A stretch of DNA of 6,833 nucleotides from positions 1 to 6,833 of the forward strand of contig DJBQ01000069.1 of NCBI GenBank assembly GCA_002430125.1, read 5' to 3'. This DNA is from Rhodobacterales bacterium UBA5972 (GTDB lineage: Bacteria; Pseudomonadota; Alphaproteobacteria; Rhodobacterales; Rhodobacteraceae). Numbering within the stretch: the first letter of the stretch is position 1; each line of letters begins with the position of its first letter. Positions 1 through 5,496 of this stretch are shown here, one piece after another. Below the pieces are notes generated by a model that saw nothing but the letters and a program-made list of their open reading frames with translations, made no database searches and had not been told where the DNA came from. The position numbers and the translations under genes were made by a program.

Positions 1-780
1 GGTATCCGACAAATGTTGAACAGCCGTCTTTAAACCGGTAAAATGGCCGCGATCCAGTGACTTTGGCGGTTTCTTCCTGAAATAGTCAGACGCCATAAAC
101 GTATTCAGAACCTCAGAATCCACCTGACCCAAAGACGCCAGCGCGCCACCGTAATCGCAGGCAAGCCCGGTGCGTTCCTGCGCAAAATCATCCATCAACG
201 CGTTGGCAGGCCCGGTGTCAAACGCCACCAAAGCACCGACAGCGCCGGCCCCGGGCTGTTTGGTGTCGACAAAAGTGACATTTCCAACCCCACCGAGATT
301 GAGAAAAGCAACGGATCCGGTTTGAAATTTCCGGGCAAGCGCAAAATGATAGAACGGCGCCAAAGGTGCGCCTTGCCCGCCTGCCGCCACATCCGCACTG
401 CGGAAATCCCACGCGACCGGCAAACCTGTCCTGGCCGCGACAATCGCGCCATCACCCGCTTGATGCGTGCCGCGGCCTCCGGGCTCATGCGCCAGAGTCT
501 GCCCGTGGAAACCGACCAATTCCACACCGCCAAACCGCCCGATCAGCTCGACATGCGCGTTTTCCACCACCTCTGCAGCCTCGGCCACGCCCGCGTCTGT
601 TGGCCATTTTCCCTGCGCGGCGGCGATAACGGCGCGTTCGTCGGGTAAATAGGGCCGGTATCCGGTTGCACCGAACTCAAAAACCTCATCACCGTCGGTC
701 AATATCAGCGCCGCATCCACCCCATCCATCGAGGTGCCCGACATCATCCCCAACACCCAAATTGCCTCTTGCTCCGCCAT
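1..780 (-). CDS. anmK: Anhydro-N-acetylmuramic acid kinase, N-terminal 260 residues (runs off left edge)
   Basis: AnmK is a cytoplasmic ATP-dependent enzyme that opens and phosphorylates 1,6-anhydro-MurNAc to MurNAc-6-phosphate, returning peptidoglycan turnover sugar to metabolism. Reading the minus strand from the ATG at 780 gives an open frame to base 1 without a stop. It begins MAEQEAIWVLGMMSGTSMDG; the family signature GMMSGTSMDGVDAAL covers residues 11-25. Further family blocks follow: GFHGQTLAHEP (90-100), QAGDGAIVAARTGLPVAWDF (107-126), LNLGGVGNVT (160-169), FDTGPANALMDD (187-198) and RKKPPKSLDRGHF (235-247). The Asp of FDTGPAN (188) matches the position I recall as the catalytic base. 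Family members are about 360-380 residues, so roughly 100 C-terminal residues lie outside the window. The start has a purine-rich GGGAAGA at 784-790. It is divergent from tyrS, an arrangement I recall from Rhodobacteraceae. The truncation is a window edge effect, not a broken gene. Confidence 0.95.
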   Translation of the reverse strand, partial: MAEQEAIWVLGMMSGTSMDGVDAALILTDGDEVFEFGATGYRPYLPDERAVIAAAQGKWPTDAGVAEAAEVVENAHVELIGRFGGVELVGFHGQTLAHEPGGRGTHQAGDGAIVAARTGLPVAWDFRSADVAAGGQGAPLAPFYHFALARKFQTGSVAFLNLGGVGNVTFVDTKQPGAGAVGALVAFDTGPANALMDDFAQERTGLACDYGGALASLGQVDSEVLNTFMASDYFRKKPPKSLDRGHFTGLKTAVQHLSDT

Positions 781-804
781 GGCTCTTCCCTTTTTTGTGC
801 GCCC

Positions 805-832
805 AGTATAGAGCAGGCCACCGATATTCCAA
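805..832 (-). promoter_or_regulatory. Candidate sigma-70-type promoter for anmK
   Basis: On the minus strand a TTGGAA box (827-832) and a TATACT box (805-810) are separated by 16 bases. They match the consensus hexamers at 4 of 6 and 5 of 6 positions. Transcription would start near 798, leaving a leader of about 18 bases before the anmK ATG and including its GGGAAGA ribosome site. The -35 box lies just beside the ribosome site of the divergent tyrS gene. This is inferred from sequence only; no comparably good promoter for tyrS is visible in the same spacer. Confidence 0.45.
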
Positions 833-833
833 T

Positions 834-838
834 GGAAG
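834..838 (+). promoter_or_regulatory. Ribosome binding site of tyrS
   Basis: GGAAG sits six bases before the ATG at 845, good spacing for a Shine-Dalgarno site. It supports this ATG as the start, as does the normal length of the N-terminal region before the HVGS motif. Confidence 0.6.
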
Positions 839-844
839 ACAGCC

Positions 845-2095
845 ATGACCCACCATCCCAAGTCAGATTTTCTGCACGTCATGCAGACCCGTGGCTATCT
901 GGCAGACTGCACCGATCTTGAAGGGCTTGACGCGGCTTTAATGGCGGGCGTTGTTCCGGGTTATATCGGTTTTGATGCAACCGCAAAATCGCTGCATGTT
1001 GGCAGCCTGATTCAGATCATGATGATGCGTTGGCTGCAAAAAACCGGACACAAACCATTGGTTTTGATGGGCGGCGGCACCACCAAAGTTGGCGATCCCA
1101 GCTTTCGCGCCGACGAACGCCCGCTTTTGACCACAGACCAGATCAACGACAATATTTCCGGCATCAAACAGGCGTTTTCGTCCTATGTCAGCTTTGGCGA
1201 CGGCGCGTCTGACGCGATGATGCTGAACAATGACGAATGGCTGGGCGGGCTCAACTATCTTGAGTTCCTGCGCGATATCGGTCGGCATTTTTCCGTCAAC
1301 CGGATGCTTAGTTTTGAAAGCGTGAAATCCCGCATTGACCGAGAACAAAGCCTTAGCTTTCTTGAATTCAACTATATGATCCTGCAAGCCTATGACTTTA
1401 TGGAACTTAACCGCCGGTATGGCTGCCTGCTGCAAATGGGTGGCTCGGATCAATGGGGCAATATCGTCAACGGTATCGACCTGACCCGCCGGGTTCTGGA
1501 CCATCAGGTTTTCGGCCTGACCTCGCCCTTGCTGACAACATCAGACGGCAAGAAAATGGGCAAATCACAGGACGGTGCCGTGTGGTTAAGCCCCGACATG
1601 CGAGCGCCTTACGATTTCTGGCAGTTCTGGCGTAACACAACCGATGCGGATGTCGGACGGTTCCTAAAGCTTTACACCGAACTTTCAATCGAGGAATGCG
1701 ATCGCCTTGGCGCACTTGGTGGGCAAGAGATTAACGACGCAAAAATTATTCTGGCCAACCAAGTCACCACGCTGGCACATGGCGCCGCGGCGTCCGTCAC
1801 AGCCGCTGCCACTGCGCATGAAGTGTTCAAAAAAGGCGGTATCGGCGATGATCTTCCGACATTCAACATCAGTAAATCCGAGTTGGATACAGGTATCACA
1901 ATCGCCCAATTGCTGATCAAATCCGGGCTTGCCGCCTCGGGCAAAGAGGCCAAGCGCTTGATTGCAGAAAACGGCGCCCGCATGAATGACACCCTTGTCC
2001 ACGACAGCGGGCAGATGGTCACAATTGATATGCTGGCGCACCCCCTGAAGCTTTCAGCCGGAAAAAAACGCCACGCTCTCGTTCAGCTTAAATGA
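845..2095 (+). CDS. tyrS: Tyrosyl-tRNA synthetase
   Basis: This cytoplasmic class I aminoacyl-tRNA synthetase charges tRNA-Tyr with tyrosine using ATP. The 416-residue product is of usual bacterial length. The Rossmann catalytic domain carries the HIGH-type motif as HVGS (51-54), preceded by [12 protein letters not shown] (39-50), whose Tyr40 is expected in the tyrosine pocket. The second half of the active site includes QAYDF (181-185) and GGSDQWGN (199-206). The KMSKS-type loop is KMGKS (237-241); Gly at its third position is normal for TyrRS, so this is not a defect. The C-terminal third (about 350-416) is an S4-like RNA-binding domain: [20 protein letters not shown], then [12 protein letters not shown]. 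The gene is divergent from anmK and convergent with the exported cyclophilin gene. No T-box or other leader structure is evident in the short 5' spacer, part of which may serve anmK. The tyrS promoter may lie inside the start of anmK. Confidence 0.98.
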   Translation: MTHHPKSDFLHVMQTRGYLADCTDLEGLDAALMAGVVPGYIGFDATAKSLHVGSLIQIMMMRWLQKTGHKPLVLMGGGTTKVGDPSFRADERPLLTTDQINDNISGIKQAFSSYVSFGDGASDAMMLNNDEWLGGLNYLEFLRDIGRHFSVNRMLSFESVKSRIDREQSLSFLEFNYMILQAYDFMELNRRYGCLLQMGGSDQWGNIVNGIDLTRRVLDHQVFGLTSPLLTTSDGKKMGKSQDGAVWLSPDMRAPYDFWQFWRNTTDADVGRFLKLYTELSIEECDRLGALGGQEINDAKIILANQVTTLAHGAAASVTAAATAHEVFKKGGIGDDLPTFNISKSELDTGITIAQLLIKSGLAASGKEAKRLIAENGARMNDTLVHDSGQMVTIDMLAHPLKLSAGKKRHALVQLK

Positions 2096-2106
2096 TTTCT
2101 TTTCGG

Positions 2107-2130
2107 TAAAAATATCCTCGCCGAAGGCGC
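2107..2130 (-). terminator. Rho-independent-like terminator for the cyclophilin genes
   Basis: Read on the minus strand, a short GC hairpin CGCC-TTC-GGCG (2119-2129) is followed by AGGA and then TATTTTTA (2107-2114). It lies about 45-70 bases past the stop of the exported cyclophilin gene, in the right orientation to end that transcript. The form (small GC hairpin, purine spacer, ATATTTTT) resembles a motif I recall recurring after genes in Rhodobacterales; that recollection is not checked. The stem is only four base pairs, so strength is uncertain. Confidence 0.55.
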
Positions 2131-2140
2131 AAATGCGTTA

Positions 2141-2166
2141 CCCCCTCGAAAGGGGGGGGCGTTATT
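2141..2166. terminator. C/G-run hairpin in the convergent spacer
   Basis: CCCCCT (2141-2146) and AGGGGG (2151-2156) form a perfect six-pair stem around the loop CGAA. The G run continues to eight bases (2152-2159), and the plus-strand tail is CGTTATT. This could stop tyrS transcription from the left or help stop the cyclophilin transcript from the right. The plus-strand T tract is poor, so it is called a hairpin with possible terminator function in either direction. Confidence 0.45.
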
Positions 2167-2175
2167 GGTAGTTGC

Positions 2176-2763
2176 TTAGCGAGCGATAACTTTCACGGAC
2201 TTCATGTAATCCGCCGGTGCCCCAACCGACCCATTCGCGGATTGGCTGCCCTTTTTGATCACATCAACCACGTCCATTCCGGAAATCACCCGGCCAAGCA
2301 CCGTGTATTGGCCGTTCAAAAACGGTGCCGCATCGAACATAATGAAAAACTGCGAATTTGCAGAATCAGGACTTTGGCTGCGGGCCATGCCGACAATGCC
2401 CCTCACGAAAGCCTCGTCCGAGAACTCGGCCTTCAAGTCCGGCAGGCTTGAGCCGCCCATTCCAGCTCGACGCAGATCACTCCCTGCAAGTTTGCCATAC
2501 TCCACATCGCCTGTTTGCGCCATAAAGCCGTCAATCACCCGGTGGAAAACCACACCGTCATAAGCCCCGGCTTCGGCAAGCGCCTTGACCTGCGCGACGT
2601 GGTCGGGGGCCAGATCGTCAAGCAATTCGATCTCGACGATGCCATTGGCCTGCCCGGCGACCTCGATCACCAGAATATCGGTGGCCTGCGCGGTCGATGT
2701 CAGGCCAATTGCCGCCGCGCACAGGAAAAAGCCGACAACAAAGCCTGCAAATATCCGCCGCAT
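2176..2763 (-). CDS. Exported (periplasmic) cyclophilin-type peptidyl-prolyl cis-trans isomerase
   Basis: The enzyme catalyses cis-trans isomerisation of bonds preceding proline during protein folding, here probably in the periplasm. The 195-residue product starts with a signal peptide: MRR, a hydrophobic core (about 4-23), and an AQA-TD cleavage site predicted after residue 27. The rest is one small bacterial cyclophilin domain. FHRVIDGFMAQTGD (73-86) contains the active-site Arg75, Phe80, Met81 and Gln83; SANSQFFI (134-141) and FLNGQYTVLGRVISG (148-162) complete the core. Phe148 stands where human cyclophilin A has the cyclosporin-contacting Trp, as usual in bacteria, so low cyclosporin affinity is expected. 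Its ATG overlaps the TAA stop of the upstream cyclophilin by one base (TAATG) with no strong ribosome site of its own, so coupled translation is likely. It resembles E. coli PpiA in location, but I leave the symbol blank because naming in this lineage is inconsistent. Confidence 0.93.
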   Translation of the reverse strand: MRRIFAGFVVGFFLCAAAIGLTSTAQATDILVIEVAGQANGIVEIELLDDLAPDHVAQVKALAEAGAYDGVVFHRVIDGFMAQTGDVEYGKLAGSDLRRAGMGGSSLPDLKAEFSDEAFVRGIVGMARSQSPDSANSQFFIMFDAAPFLNGQYTVLGRVISGMDVVDVIKKGSQSANGSVGAPADYMKSVKVIAR

Positions 2764-3272
2764 TATGTGATATCCGCTGCAACTTTGACCGAAATCATCC
2801 GGTCTGGGTTCATCGGTGGCTCGCCACGCTGTAGTTTATCAACGTGTTCCAAACCGGAAATCACCCGCCCATAAACCGTATATTGGCGGTTCAGGAAATG
2901 ATTATCGCTGAAATTGATGAAGAACTGCGAATTTGCGCTGTCCGGGCTTTGTGAGCGGGCCGCGCCGATTGTGCCGCGGTCATGCGGAATACCCGAAAAT
3001 TCTGCTGTAACATTTGGTAAATCCGACCCACCCGTGCCTGCTGCACGAATGTTAAAATCAGCTTCCATATTGCCGTTCTTCACGTCACCAGTCTGGGCCA
3101 TAAAACCATCGATAACCCGGTGAAACGCCACATTGTCATAAGCCCCGGCGCGCGCCAGTTCTTTCATCCGCGCACAATGCAGCGGTGCGATGTCTGGTAA
3201 CAAAGCAATCGTTACTGGACCGTCTTTCAGTTCAATGACAATGGTATTTTCCGGGTCTTTAATCTCGGTCAT
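2763..3272 (-). CDS. Cytoplasmic cyclophilin-type peptidyl-prolyl cis-trans isomerase
   Basis: This 169-residue cyclophilin should assist folding of proline-containing proteins in the cytoplasm. It begins MTEIKDPENTIVIELKDG, with no signal peptide or membrane segment. It carries FHRVIDGFMAQTGDV (50-64; active-site Arg52, Phe57, Met58, Gln60), ARSQSPDSANSQFFIN (105-120) and FLNRQYTVYGRVISG (126-140). These blocks are nearly identical to those in the following exported paralogue, while the ends differ, which points to an old tandem duplication with a signal peptide gained or lost. The start at 3272 is backed by AAAAGGAG at 3279-3286, six bases upstream. The stop overlaps the next start (TAATG). 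coaD lies 138 bases upstream on the same strand; I recall coaD followed by cyclophilins as common order in alphaproteobacteria. It corresponds in location to E. coli PpiB. Confidence 0.94.
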   Translation of the reverse strand: MTEIKDPENTIVIELKDGPVTIALLPDIAPLHCARMKELARAGAYDNVAFHRVIDGFMAQTGDVKNGNMEADFNIRAAGTGGSDLPNVTAEFSGIPHDRGTIGAARSQSPDSANSQFFINFSDNHFLNRQYTVYGRVISGLEHVDKLQRGEPPMNPDRMISVKVAADIT

Positions 3273-3410
3273 GACCGACTCCTTTTGCTGAATTTCGGGC
3301 GACCCTAAAGATTTCCGGTCGTCGCGCCAAGAGGCAGATCAGTGCGCAGACGCATTGACGCCGATCTATCTGTTAAAACATTCAAATTCGTCTGACGGCA
3401 AGCCGCAGTC
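3273..3410 (-). other. Spacer between coaD and the cyclophilin genes
   Basis: No gene is evident in these 138 bases. An imperfect inverted repeat (AGATC at 3336-3340, GATCT at 3363-3367, inner GTGCG/CGCAT at 3342-3346 and 3351-3355 around the loop CAGA) may fold, but its arms are offset by unequal bulges and no T tract follows it on the minus strand. The spacer is long enough to hold a separate promoter for the cyclophilin pair, yet I found no pair of hexamers good enough to call. Confidence 0.3.
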
Positions 3411-3905
3411 TTAGCGGCCATATTTGGCGGCCAAAGCCAATTTGACCCGCTCTGGGACAAATTTGGTGATATCGCCGCCAAGGCGGGCTATTTCCTTGAC
3501 CAAACGCGATGCAATCGCCTGATTTTTTGCGTCAGCCATCAAAAACACTGTTTCAACACTGGCATCAAGCGCACGGTTCATCCCAACCATTTGAAATTCA
3601 TATTCAAAATCCGAAACCGCGCGCAAACCACGAACGATAACACCGGCGCCAACCTCGGCAGCACAATGTATCAGCAGGTTTTCAAACGGATGCACAACAA
3701 TTTCCACACCTTCGGCCAAAACCGCACTGGCGCATTCCGCTTCGATCATCGCCACCCGTTCTTCCAGATTGAACAACGGGCCTTTGTCGCGATTGATCGC
3801 AACCCCGATAACCAAACGGTCAACCAGCTTGCTGGCGCGTCTGATGATGTCGATATGCCCGTGAGTTATCGGGTCAAACGTGCCGGGGTAAAGGCCAATG
3901 CGCAT
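3411..3905 (-). CDS. coaD: Phosphopantetheine adenylyltransferase (PPAT)
   Basis: CoaD transfers AMP from ATP to 4'-phosphopantetheine, giving dephospho-CoA and pyrophosphate, the penultimate step of coenzyme A synthesis in the cytoplasm. The 164-residue product is normal family length and begins MRIGLYPGTFDPITHGHIDI. Thr14-His-Gly-His17 is the nucleotidyltransferase T/HxGH motif, with GTFDP just before it. VRGLRAVSDFEYEFQMVGMN (91-110) is the highly conserved CoaD core that binds pantetheine and ATP. Near the C-terminus the ISSS/T-type ATP loop appears as IASRLVKEIA (131-140), with Ala for the usual second residue; I believe this occurs in relatives, so it is probably a lineage variant. The start is supported by AGGAT at 3911-3915. 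A plausible promoter lies in the spacer upstream. Identity is firm because the family is short and distinctive. Confidence 0.97.
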   Translation of the reverse strand: MRIGLYPGTFDPITHGHIDIIRRASKLVDRLVIGVAINRDKGPLFNLEERVAMIEAECASAVLAEGVEIVVHPFENLLIHCAAEVGAGVIVRGLRAVSDFEYEFQMVGMNRALDASVETVFLMADAKNQAIASRLVKEIARLGGDITKFVPERVKLALAAKYGR

Positions 3906-3939
3906 GATTTATCCTGTCGTTCGGGTCGTCTGGTGGGAA

Positions 3940-3968
3940 ACTTTAGGACCCGAGGACCGGAATAACAA
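3940..3968 (-). promoter_or_regulatory. Candidate promoter for coaD
   Basis: On the minus strand TTGTTA (3963-3968) and TAAAGT (3940-3945) are separated by 17 bases; each matches 4 of 6 consensus positions. A start near 3933 would give a leader of about 28 bases before the coaD ATG. The -35 box falls within the loop and arm of a small inverted repeat (CGGAAT/ATTCCG, 3958-3979), which could be a weak terminator of the CBS gene or simply chance. Confidence 0.35.
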
Positions 3969-3979
3969 TCGCGATTCCG
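3958..3979. repeat. Small inverted repeat after the CBS gene
   Basis: CGGAAT (3958-3963) and ATTCCG (3974-3979) form a perfect six-base inverted repeat with a ten-base loop that itself includes most of the palindrome ATCGCGAT. It lies 17 bases past the CBS-protein stop. No T tract follows on the minus strand, so it is not a canonical terminator. Confidence 0.35.
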
Positions 3980-3995
3980 CTTAGGTCGTCAACTT

Positions 3996-4430
3996 TCAGA
4001 AACCCTTGATCATGCCTTCAAGCGCTTCTTTTTCCATCGACATTTCCGACAAACGGGCATTCACAACGTCGCCGATTGAAATCAGGCCAACCAGTTTTCC
4101 GTCGTCCAATACCGGTAAATGACGAAATCTTCCTTCGGTCATTTTCATAAGAACCGCGTCAGCTGTGTCGCCCTGCACGCATGTCGAAACATTGCGCGTC
4201 ATCAAATCGGCGACGCAATCTGACATACATCCAATCCCACGCTTACCCAATTCACGGACGATATCGCGTTCTGAGAACATGCCGACAACCGTCACGCCAT
4301 CATCAGAAACGACCAAGGCTCCTATGCGTTTGGAAGACAGGATTCCGGCCGCATCGGAAACCGTCGCATTAGAAGGGATAGTCGCAACAGTGTGGTTCGG
4401 CTTGCTTTGCAGAATTTGCTGCACTAACAT
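3996..4430 (-). CDS. Small protein of two CBS domains, function unknown
   Basis: CBS-domain pairs (Bateman modules) usually bind adenine nucleotides such as AMP, ATP or NADH and sense energy or redox state. This soluble 144-residue protein consists almost only of one such pair. CBS1 covers about residues 5-64 and ends in GMFSERDIVRELGKRG (50-65); CBS2 covers about 73-130, with GRFRHLPVLDDGKLVG (100-115) and LISIGDVVNARLSEM (116-130). A short charged tail, MEKEALEGMIKGF, follows. I chose the ATG at 4430 because AGGAGGT (4437-4443) sits immediately before it at ideal distance and homologues I recall begin MLVQQIL. A longer reading from a TTG at 4487 would translate the ribosome site and promoter-like bases. 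It has no catalytic domain, so it may act in trans on a partner. Neighbours (a LysR gene upstream, coaD downstream) do not settle its role; nucleotide sensing near coaD is only a guess. Confidence 0.9.
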   Translation of the reverse strand: MLVQQILQSKPNHTVATIPSNATVSDAAGILSSKRIGALVVSDDGVTVVGMFSERDIVRELGKRGIGCMSDCVADLMTRNVSTCVQGDTADAVLMKMTEGRFRHLPVLDDGKLVGLISIGDVVNARLSEMSMEKEALEGMIKGF

Positions 4431-4436
4431 TTCGTT

Positions 4437-4443
4437 ACCTCCT
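4437..4443 (-). promoter_or_regulatory. Strong ribosome binding site fixing the CBS-protein start
   Basis: AGGAGGT followed by AACGAA and ATG is close to a perfect Shine-Dalgarno sequence at ideal distance. It decides the start at 4430 over the in-frame TTG at 4487. Confidence 0.85.
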
Positions 4444-4455
4444 GATTTTGGTTTA

Positions 4456-4487
4456 TTTATAGTGGCTTGCGCATTGCGTTCTGTCAA
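4456..4487 (-). promoter_or_regulatory. Candidate promoter for the CBS gene, overlapping the end of the LysR gene
   Basis: On the minus strand a perfect TTGACA (4482-4487) overlaps the LysR stop codon (ACT TGA), and TATAAA (4456-4461) lies 20 bases downstream. The hexamers match 6 of 6 and 5 of 6, but 20 bases is longer than the usual 16-18 spacing. Activity may therefore be low or factor-assisted. It suggests the CBS gene can be transcribed apart from the LysR gene. Confidence 0.35.
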
Positions 4488-5386
4488 GTAACCGCCTCAA
4501 GCTGCGCAACTTCCCGCCTGAGGTTAACCGCCAGTAAATCAGCAAACCGGTTCAATCTTTCAACGCGACGGTCATCAGCATGGCGGATCAGATAAAACGA
4601 CCGCGACAGCGACACTTTGTCAGTCAGGATTTTCATCAGGTCAGGAAAAGTCGGAATGGCAAAGTCATGCACAATACAGATGCCCGCACCCTGGCGCGCC
4701 CAGTTCAACTGAACGGAAAAGGAATTCGACATAAGAGACAGGCGCGCCGCGTCGCCCAATTCAGACATATAGTCCAGCTCTCGATCAAATATCATGTCCG
4801 GGATATACCCGATAAGCCGGTGGTGGCTTAGGTCTTCAAGCGTTTCGATCGCGGGATGGTGGTTCAGATACGACCGGCTGGCAGCCAGGTGCAGACGATA
4901 ATCCGTTAGTTTCTGCACAGTCAGACGCCCGGTTTCCGGCGGCGATACCGTGATCGCCATATCAGCCTCGCGCTTTGACAGGTTAAACACCCGTGGCAAG
5001 GCGACGATCTGGATTTCAAGTCCCGGGTTTTCATCACAAATTGCAGCCACAACCTGCGGCAACAAATAGTTTGCAACACCGTCAGGCGCACCAATGCGGA
5101 TCGTGCCAGTTAGCAGGTTCGAGGCATCGCGGCTGTCCTCAAGTGCGCCGATCACTGCACGTTCGGCGGCGGACGCGTGGTCAACCAACCCCTGCCCTGC
5201 CTCGGTTATAGCGTAACCTTGTGGGGTTTTCACAAACAGTCGCGCTGCAAGTTTTTCCTCCAACCGGTTGATCCGTCGCCCGACAGTTGCCGGGTCCATT
5301 TTCAAAACCCGCCCGGCATTTGACAGGCTTTCAAGCCGTGCAACCGATAAGAAAACTTTCAGGTCATCCCAATTCAAATCGGCCAT
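4484..5386 (-). CDS. LysR-family transcriptional regulator, probable regulator of mmsA
   Basis: LysR-type regulators bind DNA as oligomers and respond to a small-molecule ligand, often controlling the divergent neighbour and themselves. This 300-residue protein has usual family length. It begins MADLNWDDLKVFLSVARLES, and an N-terminal winged helix-turn-helix follows (about 5-63; recognition region SLSNAGRVLKMDPATVGRRI, 20-39, then NRLEEKLAARLF). The periplasmic-binding-like effector domain starts near GTIRIGAPDGVANYLLPQVV (94-112) and runs to about 290. I chose the ATG at 5386, with AAGGAAG at 5391-5397, over an upstream ATG at 5410, which would add eight residues (MHFCKGSH) and translate the ribosome site. 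The gene is divergent from mmsA across 110 bases holding a repeated element, so mmsA is the likely target; semialdehydes or CoA esters from valine breakdown are conceivable inducers. It is not related to the AraC-type MmsR of Pseudomonas. The ligand cannot be read from sequence. Confidence 0.92.
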   Translation of the reverse strand: MADLNWDDLKVFLSVARLESLSNAGRVLKMDPATVGRRINRLEEKLAARLFVKTPQGYAITEAGQGLVDHASAAERAVIGALEDSRDASNLLTGTIRIGAPDGVANYLLPQVVAAICDENPGLEIQIVALPRVFNLSKREADMAITVSPPETGRLTVQKLTDYRLHLAASRSYLNHHPAIETLEDLSHHRLIGYIPDMIFDRELDYMSELGDAARLSLMSNSFSVQLNWARQGAGICIVHDFAIPTFPDLMKILTDKVSLSRSFYLIRHADDRRVERLNRFADLLAVNLRREVAQLEAVT

Positions 5387-5390
5387 GTGA

Positions 5391-5397
5391 CTTCCTT
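5391..5397 (-). promoter_or_regulatory. Ribosome binding site deciding the LysR start
   Basis: AAGGAAG lies four bases before the ATG at 5386 on the minus strand. This favours the 300-residue product over a version eight residues longer. It overlaps the outer edge of the TTTGC-N6-GCAAA inverted repeat, so binding there could also block the LysR message start region. Confidence 0.6.
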
Positions 5398-5464
5398 TGC
5401 AAAAATGCAAAACACTTTTGGAAAATTACCCCTCCCAAACACAAAAATGCAAGACTAAGATGCA
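5396..5464. promoter_or_regulatory. Candidate operator region between the LysR gene and mmsA
   Basis: TTTGC-AAAAAT-GCAAA (5396-5411) is a perfect five-base inverted repeat with six central bases; its core fits the T-N11-A form typical of LysR sites. The 11-base string CAAAAATGCAA within it (5400-5410) recurs exactly at 5442-5452, 42 bases away, about four helical turns. A further ATGCA follows at 5460-5464. A dimer of dimers on two sites on the same face of the helix is typical of LysR regulators. The binding itself is inferred. Confidence 0.5.
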
Positions 5465-5483
5465 GAAACTGATTTTAATCTTT

Positions 5484-5490
5484 GAGGGAG
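5484..5490 (+). promoter_or_regulatory. Ribosome binding site of mmsA
   Basis: GAGGGAG lies six bases before the ATG at 5497 and supports that start. No clear -35 box was found upstream on this strand; the best -10-like strings are TAAGAT (5456-5461) and TTTAAT (5474-5479), consistent with an activator-dependent promoter. Confidence 0.65.
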
Positions 5491-5496
5491 AATCCA

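Noticed and set aside
322..648. Plus-strand open frames of 60-112 codons opposite anmK
   Set aside because: The minus strand encodes a continuous, motif-rich AnmK through this whole stretch; the plus-strand products are Arg/Pro/His-rich low-information translations.
1..780. anmK as a truncated pseudogene
   Set aside because: The frame is open with intact motifs to the window edge; the missing C-terminus reflects only where the window was cut.
938..1504. 188-codon open frame antisense to tyrS
   Set aside because: It lies wholly opposite the strongly conserved TyrRS catalytic domain, shows no recognisable domain, and is a typical shadow of a long coding gene.
1550..1566. KMGKS instead of KMSKS in TyrRS as a damaged active site
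   Set aside because: TyrRS commonly has Gly at this position (for example KFGKS or KFGKT forms), so this is normal.
3336..3367. Imperfect stem-loop in the coaD-cyclophilin spacer as a small RNA or riboswitch
   Set aside because: The arms pair only with unequal bulges, there is no terminator-like T tract, and no known riboswitch pattern is recognisable.
3591..3965. 124-codon plus-strand frame opposite coaD
   Set aside because: It is antisense to the conserved CoaD core and has no visible start signals or domains.
3317..3990. GGTCGTC occurring in the spacers at 3317-3323, 3924-3930 and 3984-3990
   Set aside because: A seven-base string repeated three times around coaD is intriguing, but positions relative to genes are inconsistent, there is no symmetry, and chance in this composition is likely.
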